DNA from: Verrucomicrobiota bacterium
Lineage (GTDB): Bacteria; Verrucomicrobiota; Verrucomicrobiia; Limisphaerales; UBA9464
Direction: 5' to 3'
Length of the DNA stretch: 5,653 nucleotides
NCBI GenBank assembly: GCA_947464705.1
Contig: CANHYD010000169.1
Coordinates: forward strand, 1-5,653
The notes under the pieces: model-generated
Seen by the model: the letters and a program-made list of their open reading frames with translations, nothing else
Told to the model about the DNA's origin: nothing
The model's database searches: none
Program-made: the position numbers and the translations under genes
Part shown: positions 1 to 5,653 of the stretch, in pieces
How the letters are laid out: each line of letters starts with the position of its first letter
Position numbering within the stretch: position 1 is the stretch's first letter

Positions 1-206
1 ATCCAGGGCAGCATCACCACGATCAGCGAGAGCACCGCCAAGGCCTTGGGCACAAAGGACAGAGTCTGCTCATGGATCGACGTGACCGCCTGGAAGACGC
101 TCACTCCAAGGCCGATGACCAGGGCCGTCATCAAGATCGGCGAGGCCAGCGTCACGGAGTTGAGGATCAACGACTTAATGAGTTCGACAGCGGTTTCAGG
201 GTTCAT
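1..206 (-). CDS. fliQ: Flagellar export gate protein FliQ (3' end beyond window)
   Basis: Small inner-membrane subunit of the flagellar type III export gate, which assembles with FliP and FliR at the centre of the basal body. The minus-strand frame opens with ATG at 206 (MNPETAVELIKSL) and runs off the left edge with no stop, giving 68 residues of a protein that usually has about 90. The stretch FQAVTSIHEQTLSFVPK (residues 38-54) is the highly conserved FliQ loop between the two membrane helices. The first helix is roughly residues 15-37, and the second begins near residue 55 (ALAVLSLIVVMLPW). The start matches the usual FliQ N-terminus. No Shine-Dalgarno sequence is evident in the 48 bp after fliP, so translation may depend on coupling to the upstream genes. 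Identity is secure; only the C-terminus is missing. Confidence 0.95.
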   Translation of the reverse strand, partial: MNPETAVELIKSLILNSVTLASPILMTALVIGLGVSVFQAVTSIHEQTLSFVPKALAVLSLIVVMLPW

Positions 207-254
207 GGATCGGGTGGGAAAGTGAGAGGGGAACTGGGCCAGGCGGACCGGCTT

Positions 255-1094
255 TCAAATGCCGAAACTCATCAGCAACGAACGGACGATGAGGGACCAT
301 CCGTCCACCAGGACGAAGAGCAGGATCTTCAGAGGCAAGGCGATGGTCGCGGGCGGCATCATCATCATGCCCATGCTCATCAAGACGGTGGCGACCACGA
401 TGTCGATGAGGATGAAGGGCACGAAGATCAAGAAGCCCATTTGAAAGGCCGTCCGGAGCTCACTGATGATGAAGGCCGGAATGACCACCCGCAGCGGCAT
501 GGCCTCGGGTGCGGTCGGAGGGATTTTGGCCAATTCCACGAACAACTCGACATCCTTGGCGCGGGTTTGTCGCAGCATGAAGGAGCGGATGGGCTTCGAC
601 GCTTCCTCCACGGCCTGGGCCGAGGTGATCTTCTTCTCCATGTAAGGCTGGAGGGCGTTGGCCTGGACCTTGGACCACACCGGTTCCATGACGAAATAGG
701 TCAGGAAGAGCGACAACCCGATGATCACCTGGTTGGCCGGAGCACCCTGGAGGGTCAAGGCGTTGCGGACGAAGGACAGCACGATGACGATGCGACTGAA
801 GCAGGTCATCAACAGCACGATGGACGGCGCCATCGACAGCAGTGTGATGGCAAAGAGGACCTGAATGGCGACATCCACATCCTTCGGCTGCCCGATGCCG
901 TCCATGCCGATGTTCAGGGTCAACGGAGGCAGGCCGGCCGTCGGAGAACTGGTCGTGGTCGGCGCCTGTGCGACGGCTACCCGTGGCGACAGCGCCACCA
1001 ACAGCAACACGATGCCCAAGAGAAACCCGGTCATTCCCCGCCCCGTCCGCCGGATGGAACCGATGCTTCGGTCTGCCTGGATTGAGAGATTCAT
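255..1094 (-). CDS. fliP: Flagellar export gate protein FliP
   Basis: Core subunit of the FliPQR export gate of the flagellar type III secretion system, inserted in the cytoplasmic membrane. The 279-residue product has a cleavable-signal-like segment at residues 21-43 (hydrophobic GFLLGIVLLLVAL, then AVAQA), which is typical of FliP. Family hallmarks follow: MTCFSRIVIVLSFVRNAL (96-113), LTYFVMEPVW (131-140), MLRQTRAKDVELF (173-185), PAFIISELRTAFQMGFLI (206-223) and LPLKILLFVLVDGW (253-266). The methionine-rich loop GMMMMPP (242-248) matches the pore-closing methionine gasket. ATG at 1094 overlaps the fliO stop as ATGA, which suggests translational coupling; no separate Shine-Dalgarno is visible. 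Met21 (position 1034) would remove a 20-residue basic extension and is a possible alternative start, but it also lacks a well-spaced ribosome binding site. fliQ follows 48 bp downstream. Confidence 0.97.
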   Translation of the reverse strand: MNLSIQADRSIGSIRRTGRGMTGFLLGIVLLLVALSPRVAVAQAPTTTSSPTAGLPPLTLNIGMDGIGQPKDVDVAIQVLFAITLLSMAPSIVLLMTCFSRIVIVLSFVRNALTLQGAPANQVIIGLSLFLTYFVMEPVWSKVQANALQPYMEKKITSAQAVEEASKPIRSFMLRQTRAKDVELFVELAKIPPTAPEAMPLRVVIPAFIISELRTAFQMGFLIFVPFILIDIVVATVLMSMGMMMMPPATIALPLKILLFVLVDGWSLIVRSLLMSFGI

Positions 1095-1537
1095 GCCGAG
1101 GGCGACAGCGTCTTTTCCAGGACACTCCGGAATGAGCCTTCAAGCGCCGGGTTGGCAGCCGAATGACTGGGTTCCGATGCAGAGGGACCGCCCGATACGG
1201 ACGGATCGGCATCCAAGGGCGATAGAAGCGACAACCCGTTCGGAGAGGCCCCGATGAGAAACTGTTGGTGCCGGTAGGCCACCACGTACACAGCCGTCCG
1301 CTGGCCTAGGCTCTTCACGTCGACCACCCTCAGACCGCTGACCGGAGTCCGCTGCAAGAGGAGCTGCTGCCAGTGCCGGTAAATCCAGAGGGCGCCGATC
1401 AACAAGGCGAAGACTAGGGCCAGAGCACCGAGCATCCGCCCCAGCGATCCGGCGGCGCTGCTCAGATCGGGCGCTGCCAACGCATTGGTCAGGGAACCCT
1501 GCGGCAGCATCGAGGAGATGGAATTGGTGGAACCCAC
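1091..1537 (-). CDS. fliO: Flagellar biosynthesis protein FliO
   Basis: Bitopic membrane protein that assists assembly and stability of FliP in the flagellar export gate. With the GTG start at 1537 it is 148 residues. It has a short polar N-terminus, one membrane helix at about 35-53 (MLGALALVFALLIGALWIY), a basic border (RHW), and then the compact beta-rich FliO domain at about 69-105 (LRVVDVKSLGQRTAVYVV, then FLIGASPNGLSLL). A Ser/Pro/Ala-rich tail of about 40 residues follows. The frame also permits TTG at 1552, but the bases just after that TTG form AAGGGAG, a good Shine-Dalgarno 5 nt before the GTG, so I prefer the GTG. ATG at 1510 is a third option without a visible site. FliO is poorly conserved; the call rests on this architecture and on the position directly upstream of fliP with an ATGA overlap. 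Confidence 0.88.
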   Translation of the reverse strand: MGSTNSISSMLPQGSLTNALAAPDLSSAAGSLGRMLGALALVFALLIGALWIYRHWQQLLLQRTPVSGLRVVDVKSLGQRTAVYVVAYRHQQFLIGASPNGLSLLSPLDADPSVSGGPSASEPSHSAANPALEGSFRSVLEKTLSPSA

Positions 1538-1542
1538 GCGTG

Positions 1543-1549
1543 CTCCCTT
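1543..1549 (-). promoter_or_regulatory. Shine-Dalgarno site for fliO
   Basis: AAGGGAG on the minus strand, separated by CACGC (5 nt) from the GTG at 1537. It is the best ribosome-binding match in the window. It favours GTG 1537 over the upstream TTG at 1552, whose reading frame would translate through this motif. Confidence 0.6.
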
Positions 1550-1570
1550 CAAGCAGCGGGTGTGCCGAGG

Positions 1571-1591
1571 CCATTTTCGCCCGGAAAATGG
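1571..1591. repeat. Inverted repeat with 8-bp perfect arms, priA-fliO spacer
   Basis: On the plus strand CCATTTTC (1571-1578) and GAAAATGG (1584-1591) are perfectly complementary around a 5-base loop, GCCCG. On the plus strand the hairpin is followed by GGC and then TTTTT (1595-1599), which resembles an intrinsic terminator pointing rightwards, against the direction of all genes here. On the minus strand, the coding direction, no U-run follows; there it would lie in the fliO leader, about 20 bases before the Shine-Dalgarno. It could be a leader hairpin, an operator, or a terminator of antisense transcription. The dyad is directly visible; its role is unknown. Confidence 0.6.
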
Positions 1592-1611
1592 GGCTTTTTG
1601 GGATTTTCAGC

Positions 1612-1642
1612 CTGCCAACCGGCACCGATTGCCGAACGGCAG
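1612..1642. repeat. Interrupted inverted repeat with two nested 5-bp arms, priA-fliO spacer
   Basis: On the plus strand CTGCC-AAC-CGGCA (1612-1624) and TGCCG-AAC-GGCAG (1630-1642) are symmetric around the 5-base centre CCGAT. Both 5-bp arms are perfect and the AAC triplets face each other. In minus-strand RNA the facing GUU triplets can form two G-U wobbles around one U-U mismatch, so nearly 13 consecutive positions can stack. No U-tract follows it in the coding direction (next come GCUGAAAAUCCC), so it is not a classical intrinsic terminator. It could be a priA 3'-end stabilising hairpin, a flagellar leader structure, or a protein-binding operator. Confidence 0.6.
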
Positions 1643-1711
1643 AGGCCCACCTCCTCGGCAAAAACATCCACTAGCCCTCCGAATCCCGCCCTCCCGAGGG
1701 ATCCTTGCCGG

Positions 1712-3946
1712 TCATCCGAGATTCACGGGATCAATGTCGATGATCAGGGTGAGGTCGGCCGGCAACACGAAGGCCTGCTCGATTTTACTCAACTCGGCCG
1801 ACAGGCGGCTCATGGCTGAAGTTCGCAGCATGATCTGGTGCCGAAAGAAACTTTCGGCCTTCAACAGCGGAGCCGGCGCCGGTCCGGCCAGAATGAGGTC
1901 CTTCCAATCCTTGAAGCCCGCGTCGAGGGCCTTACGGAGGTGTTCCGCAAAGAGCTTCACCTTGTCTTCGTTGCGTCCCTTCAACGTCAACAGGGCTACC
2001 CGGGCGGCTGGGGGGTAGCGCAACTGCTCGCGGAACTCCACCTCCTGCTCGTAGAATCCCAAGTAGTCATGCCGGCGCGCATACTGGATGGCGGGATGGA
2101 ATGGCGTGAAACTCTGCACGAACACCTCGCCCTCGACATCGCCTCTTCCGGCCCGGCCGCTGACCTGGGTGAGCAATTGGAAGGTGCGCTCGCCCGCACG
2201 GAAATCGGCCTGATGGAGGCTCAGGTCGGCATGCACGATGCCCACCAACGTGACGTTGGGGAAATGCAGTCCCTTGGCGATCATCTGGGTGCCCACCAGG
2301 ATATCGATCTTACCGACCCGAAACTCGGTGAGGATGCGCCGATAATCCTCCTTCCGCTTCAGGGTGTCCGAATCCATGCGTTCGATTCGAGCCTGCGGGA
2401 AGCCCTTGCGCAGCGCGTCCTCGACACGCTCGGTGCCAATGCCCGCAAACCGGATGGCCGGATTGCCGCAACCGGGAGCCGGGCAATGATCGGGCACCGG
2501 ATCCTCATGACCGCAAATGTGGCACAGCAACCGTCGCGAGGCCCGGTGGTAGGTCAGCGAGACCGAGCAATTGGGGCATCCGGCCACATGGCCGCATTGG
2601 GGGCATTGGAGCGAGGTCGAGAAGCCCCGCCGATTGAGGAAGAGGAGCGTTTGCTCGCGCCGCTCGAGCCGCTGCGTAATGGCCTCGCGCAGGCGCACGG
2701 TGAACACCGGCGGCGCCCCGCTCTTGGATTTGCGGGACTCCTCGCGCAAGTCCACCACGCGCACCACCGGCAAGCGCTTGTCGTCCACCCGTTTGGCCAT
2801 CTCGAGCAGGGTGTATTTGCCGCGCCGGGCATTGTGGAAACTCTCGATCGACGGTGTGGCCGACCCGAGCAGCACCACCGCGCCCTCTCGCTGGCCCCGC
2901 ACCACCGCCACATCCCGGGCATGATAACGGGGCGTCTCCTCCTGCTTGTAGGAGTGTTCATGCTCCTCATCGACAATAATCAGCCCCAGTGGGTGCACCG
3001 GAGCGAACACCGCCGAGCGCGCGCCGATAACGATGCGGGCCCGGCCCTGCCGAATTTTGTGCCACTCATCATGGCGCTCCCCGGCCGAAAGATGCGAATG
3101 CAGCACCGCTACGAGGGTCCGATAGGGGCCCGACGAAAAACGTGCCTTGAAGCGTTCCACCGTCTGCGGAGTCAGCGAGATCTCGGGCACCAACACGATG
3201 GCACCGCGACCCTGCGCCAGCGCATGTTGAATGGCCTGCAAATACACCTCGGTCTTGCCTGAGCCCGTGACACCAAAGAGCAAGAACGGCTTGGCCGACT
3301 CGCCCCGCAAAAGCCCGTCGTGGGCCTTCACCAATGCCTGAAAGGCAACCACTTGCTCGTCATTGAGGGTCAATGGAGTGGTTGGGACGATGAGTTCCCG
3401 CGCGTACGGATCCCGCTCGTCGATCTTCGGAGCGATGCACACCAACCCCTTGTCTTCGAGTTTTCGTACCGTTTCGGCCGTCGTCTCACCGAGCCGGAGC
3501 AACTCCTGCAGCGGCAACTCACGCCACTCCTCGATGATGCGCCAGATCGCGTCCTGTCTGGGCGTGAGTTTAGGCAGCTCGCCAGCGACCGTCAGGGCGT
3601 GCACATGGAGGCGTTCACGCCACCCGGCCTCCTCCTTCCGGACGGCCTCCGGCAACACGCTCTTGAGGGCCGTCTCCACGGCGCAGCAGTAGTAGGAGGC
3701 GATCCAGCGGGCCAACTCGAGCACCTGCGGAGTCACCAGGGTCTGCGCCCCGAGCACATTCAGGATCGGCTTGAGGTTGGTCTGAGGTGAGGACTCCGCC
3801 AATTCGGTCACCACCCCCAGCACCTGCCGATGCCCAAAGGGCACCTTGACCCGAGAGCCCACGGCTACCCGGTCGGAGAACTCCTCCGGGATGGCATAGT
3901 CGAACTCCTTCCGGAGGGCTATTTCGAGAGTGACGCGTGCGACCAC
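1712..3946 (-). CDS. priA: Primosomal protein N', replication restart helicase PriA
   Basis: Superfamily 2 3'-5' DNA helicase that recognises abandoned forks and D-loops and reloads the replicative helicase. With the GTG start at 3946 it is 744 residues, close to the usual size. The N-terminal fork-binding domain begins VARVTLEIALRKEFDYAIPE. Helicase motifs follow: Walker A GVTGSGKT (225-232), VLVPEISLTPQ (252-262), Walker B DEEH (326-329) and GSATPS (361-366). A zinc-binding insertion has eight cysteines at 448, 451, 457, 460, 475, 478, 488 and 493. Then come GIGTERVE, GTQMIAKG (552-559) and QVSGRAGRG (594-602). The C-terminal domain has GPAPAPL and ends IDIDPVNLG. The frame stays open to an ATG at 4015, but that would overlap the upstream gene by 53 bp and add 23 residues that PriA proteins lack. 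GGGGA at 3956-3960 lies 9 nt before the GTG. It follows the upstream gene by 16 nt, so the two are probably co-transcribed. Confidence 0.97.
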   Translation of the reverse strand: MVARVTLEIALRKEFDYAIPEEFSDRVAVGSRVKVPFGHRQVLGVVTELAESSPQTNLKPILNVLGAQTLVTPQVLELARWIASYYCCAVETALKSVLPEAVRKEEAGWRERLHVHALTVAGELPKLTPRQDAIWRIIEEWRELPLQELLRLGETTAETVRKLEDKGLVCIAPKIDERDPYARELIVPTTPLTLNDEQVVAFQALVKAHDGLLRGESAKPFLLFGVTGSGKTEVYLQAIQHALAQGRGAIVLVPEISLTPQTVERFKARFSSGPYRTLVAVLHSHLSAGERHDEWHKIRQGRARIVIGARSAVFAPVHPLGLIIVDEEHEHSYKQEETPRYHARDVAVVRGQREGAVVLLGSATPSIESFHNARRGKYTLLEMAKRVDDKRLPVVRVVDLREESRKSKSGAPPVFTVRLREAITQRLERREQTLLFLNRRGFSTSLQCPQCGHVAGCPNCSVSLTYHRASRRLLCHICGHEDPVPDHCPAPGCGNPAIRFAGIGTERVEDALRKGFPQARIERMDSDTLKRKEDYRRILTEFRVGKIDILVGTQMIAKGLHFPNVTLVGIVHADLSLHQADFRAGERTFQLLTQVSGRAGRGDVEGEVFVQSFTPFHPAIQYARRHDYLGFYEQEVEFREQLRYPPAARVALLTLKGRNEDKVKLFAEHLRKALDAGFKDWKDLILAGPAPAPLLKAESFFRHQIMLRTSAMSRLSAELSKIEQAFVLPADLTLIIDIDPVNLG

Positions 3947-3955
3947 GGGTTGGAT

Positions 3956-3960
3956 TCCCC
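3956..3960 (-). promoter_or_regulatory. Putative Shine-Dalgarno for priA
   Basis: GGGGA on the minus strand, lying in the short gap after the TGA of the upstream membrane protein gene and 9 nt before GTG 3946. It is a moderate match. Together with the family N-terminus it supports the GTG rather than the ATG at 4015. Confidence 0.4.
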
Positions 3961-3962
3961 GA

Positions 3963-5653
3963 TCATTTGCGGATCTCGCGCCAGTAGGGTCGATCCGCCA
4001 CGAAGAGGTACCCATTCTCGGGATACCGGTCCCCGAAGGCGAACTTCAGTGGGAAACCCGATGGGATGTTCCCCTGGCGGAGCAGGTAATCCATGTAGAA
4101 ACGCCCCCAAACCGCATCCGGATCATTGAGCAGCTTGGAGTGCCACAACTGATCGCAGGTCAGCGGCGTCAGCAGCAAGGCGTTGAACGGACGCTGGAAG
4201 TCATGGATCTGGTAGAAGTCTTCCTTGGGATCTTGTCCGGCCCGCAACGTCAGAGGCATCGAATCGAGGTGGCCGTACCAGGCGACAGCCGCCGGCATGT
4301 CGCTCAAGACCATCGCTCCCGGCGGCAAATAACCCAGCAACTGGCGGATCACCGGCAGGTAGTAGGGCGGATTGGCCATCACCGGCTGGCGGGGCGGCAG
4401 GAGCGAGATAACGAAGGGCATCAGGCACAGCCCCATCGGCACCACCAGGGCCATCCATCGCGCCAACGGATACGGGAAGTCGAATGAGTCGAGGGCCCAA
4501 CGGAAGACCACCGCTGCATACAGACCGGCCAGAGGCACGAACCAGGCCAAGAGGTTCTCGGAGTTCAGGTAGGGCGAGAGGGTGGCAAGGTGGGTCTGGA
4601 TGAGCGCCTGAGCCGGCACCAAAGCCAGGAGCATCGACAGCAGCAACCAGCGAAAGCGGTTCATCCGGGCATCCCCCATGGGTAGCAGCAGCCCGACCAG
4701 CAGGAAGGCCCCGAACCAGTTGCCAAACATCCGTGGCACGTCATTCGACAGGATATGGTGTGAATTGCTCAACACCTTGGCCAACACCTCCGCCAACCGC
4801 ACCCTGGAGAGATCCGGATTCTGGGAGCGTTCCAACAGGTCTTCGGTGAAGGCCGGAGTCCCGGCCAGCGGAGCCAGGGTGGCGATTCCCAGGGGCAGAC
4901 CACTGCGCAAGTAATTGCGGGCCATCCAGGGAGTGGCCAGCAGGAGGAACGCCAAGAACAGGCAGCCCACGGTGCGGACACGAGCCTCGGACGGCGCCCA
5001 CCATCCCACACAAATGGCCACGGGAAGAACGAGGAATCCGAAAGAATACGAAACCAGAAAACCCACACCCAGCAAACCGCCCAAGACCGCCGACCAGACC
5101 CCGTACCGGAAGGTCACAATCCGGGGACGCCCCTCGGCATCGGGATCGGCCGCGCCACCGATGCGCATGGCAACCGCGGCCACCGCGAGGCAAAGCAATC
5201 CCAACCACACGGTGGGGAGACCTGAGAACGCGAAATCCCAGTTCAACTTGGACCCAGCGAACACCACCACCGCCATGACACCGATGGATACCTCGAACCA
5301 TCGACGTCCCACTTGGTACAGCGCGAACACTAAGCACAGGAAACCGACGAAATTGAAACAGCCCAGCGCCACCTCGGCCGGCGGACGCCGTCGAGGCCCC
5401 GCCTCCACGCCGTAGACCCATCGGTCGGGCAGCACCTTGAACAAGAGGCCCAGTGCGGCCGGGTACAGAGGCGGGTGCGAGATATCGGGATGGGCCGCCC
5501 TGATCAACAACCGAGGATCCGTGCCCGCTTGGGTGGCCCGAGGTGCCTGCAGGTGCAGGCTCAACGGGCGAATGATCTGGGTGGTGAAACCACGCCCTTC
5601 GGCCAAGCTGCGCCCCAACTGCGCTTGATCCATCGCCTCGACCGCGCTGAAAT
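3963..5653 (-). CDS. GT39-like membrane glycosyltransferase (5' end beyond window)
   Basis: Multi-pass inner-membrane protein resembling the GT-C/GT39 (ArnT/PMT-like) glycosyltransferases, which move sugars from polyprenyl-phosphate carriers to lipid or protein acceptors outside the membrane. The frame is open to the window edge: codons for FSAVEA precede the first ATG (5633), and the family normally has a membrane helix and an acidic loop before this point, so that ATG is probably internal. The following residues are counted from that Met. They include MDQAQLGRSLAEGRGFTT (1-18), HPPLYPAALGLLFKVLP (53-69, the GT39-like PPLY segment) and about ten hydrophobic helices between 51 and 412. TPWMARNYLRSG (234-245) is another element common in this group. 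A soluble C-terminal domain (about 425-556) contains LPPGAMVLSDMPAAVAWYG. The acceptor and donor are unknown, and a non-catalytic membrane protein of the same fold is possible. priA begins 16 nt downstream. Confidence 0.75.
   Translation of the reverse strand, partial: FSAVEAMDQAQLGRSLAEGRGFTTQIIRPLSLHLQAPRATQAGTDPRLLIRAAHPDISHPPLYPAALGLLFKVLPDRWVYGVEAGPRRRPPAEVALGCFNFVGFLCLVFALYQVGRRWFEVSIGVMAVVVFAGSKLNWDFAFSGLPTVWLGLLCLAVAAVAMRIGGAADPDAEGRPRIVTFRYGVWSAVLGGLLGVGFLVSYSFGFLVLPVAICVGWWAPSEARVRTVGCLFLAFLLLATPWMARNYLRSGLPLGIATLAPLAGTPAFTEDLLERSQNPDLSRVRLAEVLAKVLSNSHHILSNDVPRMFGNWFGAFLLVGLLLPMGDARMNRFRWLLLSMLLALVPAQALIQTHLATLSPYLNSENLLAWFVPLAGLYAAVVFRWALDSFDFPYPLARWMALVVPMGLCLMPFVISLLPPRQPVMANPPYYLPVIRQLLGYLPPGAMVLSDMPAAVAWYGHLDSMPLTLRAGQDPKEDFYQIHDFQRPFNALLLTPLTCDQLWHSKLLNDPDAVWGRFYMDYLLRQGNIPSGFPLKFAFGDRYPENGYLFVADRPYWREIRK

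Larger units (their letters stand above)
1538..1711 (-). other. priA-fliO intergenic spacer
   Basis: A 174-bp stretch with no gene, the longest non-coding interval in the window. It contains the two inverted repeats at 1571-1591 and 1612-1642 and the fliO ribosome binding site. Just after the priA stop there is also a weaker, G-rich self-complementary stretch (around 1682-1702, containing CCCTCGGGAGGG in the minus sense). I looked for -35/-10, sigma-54 (GG-N10-GC) and sigma-28 promoter patterns on the minus strand and found none convincing. It is the likely boundary between the priA and flagellar transcription units, but that is inferred from position. Confidence 0.5.

Noticed and set aside
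1027..1063. Twin-arginine signal in the FliP N-terminus (IRRTGRG)
   Set aside because: The paired arginines lack the rest of the twin-arginine motif, and FliP is a membrane protein inserted with an ordinary signal peptide.
72..1085. Long plus-strand open frame (337 codons) opposite fliP and fliQ
   Set aside because: Its translation is an implausible His/Asp/Gln/Gly/Arg-rich string without domains, and it lies antisense to clearly conserved genes. It is a GC-codon-bias shadow.
460..1212. Alternative minus-strand frames overlapping fliP and fliO, such as the 250-codon frame
   Set aside because: These are out-of-frame readings of well-supported genes, rich in Arg/His/Pro, with no family features.
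1538..1711. Sigma-54 or sigma-28 flagellar promoter in the priA-fliO spacer
   Set aside because: Stretches such as TTGGCAGG resemble part of a -24 element, but no correctly spaced GC partner is present, and no sigma-28 pattern was found. The evidence is too weak to report as a feature.
1838..3262. Long plus-strand open frame (474 codons) opposite priA
   Set aside because: It is antisense to the helicase and zinc-binding motifs of PriA, has no recognisable domain, and is explained by the GC-rich third positions of priA.
3963..5633. ATG at 5633 as the true start of the membrane glycosyltransferase
   Set aside because: The frame is open upstream to the window edge, the codons before it (FSAVEA) fit the family, and no well-spaced ribosome binding site precedes it. 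It is treated as internal to a gene that begins outside the window.

Overview
The window is GC-rich and densely coding, with every supportable gene on the minus strand. Read 5' to 3' on that strand (right to left in window coordinates) the order is: a membrane glycosyltransferase-like protein (5' end outside the window), priA, an intergenic spacer of about 170 bp, then fliO, fliP and fliQ (3' end outside the window). No rRNA, tRNA, CRISPR array, insertion sequence or prophage gene was seen. The long open frames on the plus strand lie opposite real genes and look like GC-bias shadows.

Organism. This is a flagellated Gram-negative-type bacterium. The form of the glycosyltransferase N-terminal region (AMDQAQLGRSLAEGRGFTT) and the form of PriA resemble, from memory, proteins of Verrucomicrobiota/PVC bacteria. 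That assignment is an inference and was not tested by a search.

Right part (3947-5653): a multi-pass inner-membrane protein of the GT-C/GT39 (ArnT/PMT-like) type with a soluble C-terminal domain. Its frame is still open at the window edge, so its true start lies upstream. It ends 16 nt before the preferred GTG start of priA.

Middle (1712-3946): a complete primosomal helicase PriA with all expected helicase motifs and a zinc-binding insertion. The last cysteine pair of that insertion is spaced CX4C.

Spacer (1538-1711): no gene, but two clear inverted repeats in tandem. It is the only obvious place for a priA terminator and/or the leader or promoter of the flagellar genes.

Left part (1-1537): fliO, fliP and fliQ, which encode export-gate components of the flagellar type III secretion system. 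fliO and fliP overlap by ATGA, and fliQ follows 48 bp later. FliP and FliQ form the export gate core with FliR; FliO is an accessory protein for FliP assembly. fliM and fliN, often just upstream of fliO in other bacteria, are not here; fliO follows priA directly. fliR, flhB and flhA are expected beyond the left edge but cannot be seen.

Overall this is mostly core-genome content. I found no convincing new system; the most notable items are the paired dyads in the priA-fliO spacer and the housekeeping/flagellar gene junction.
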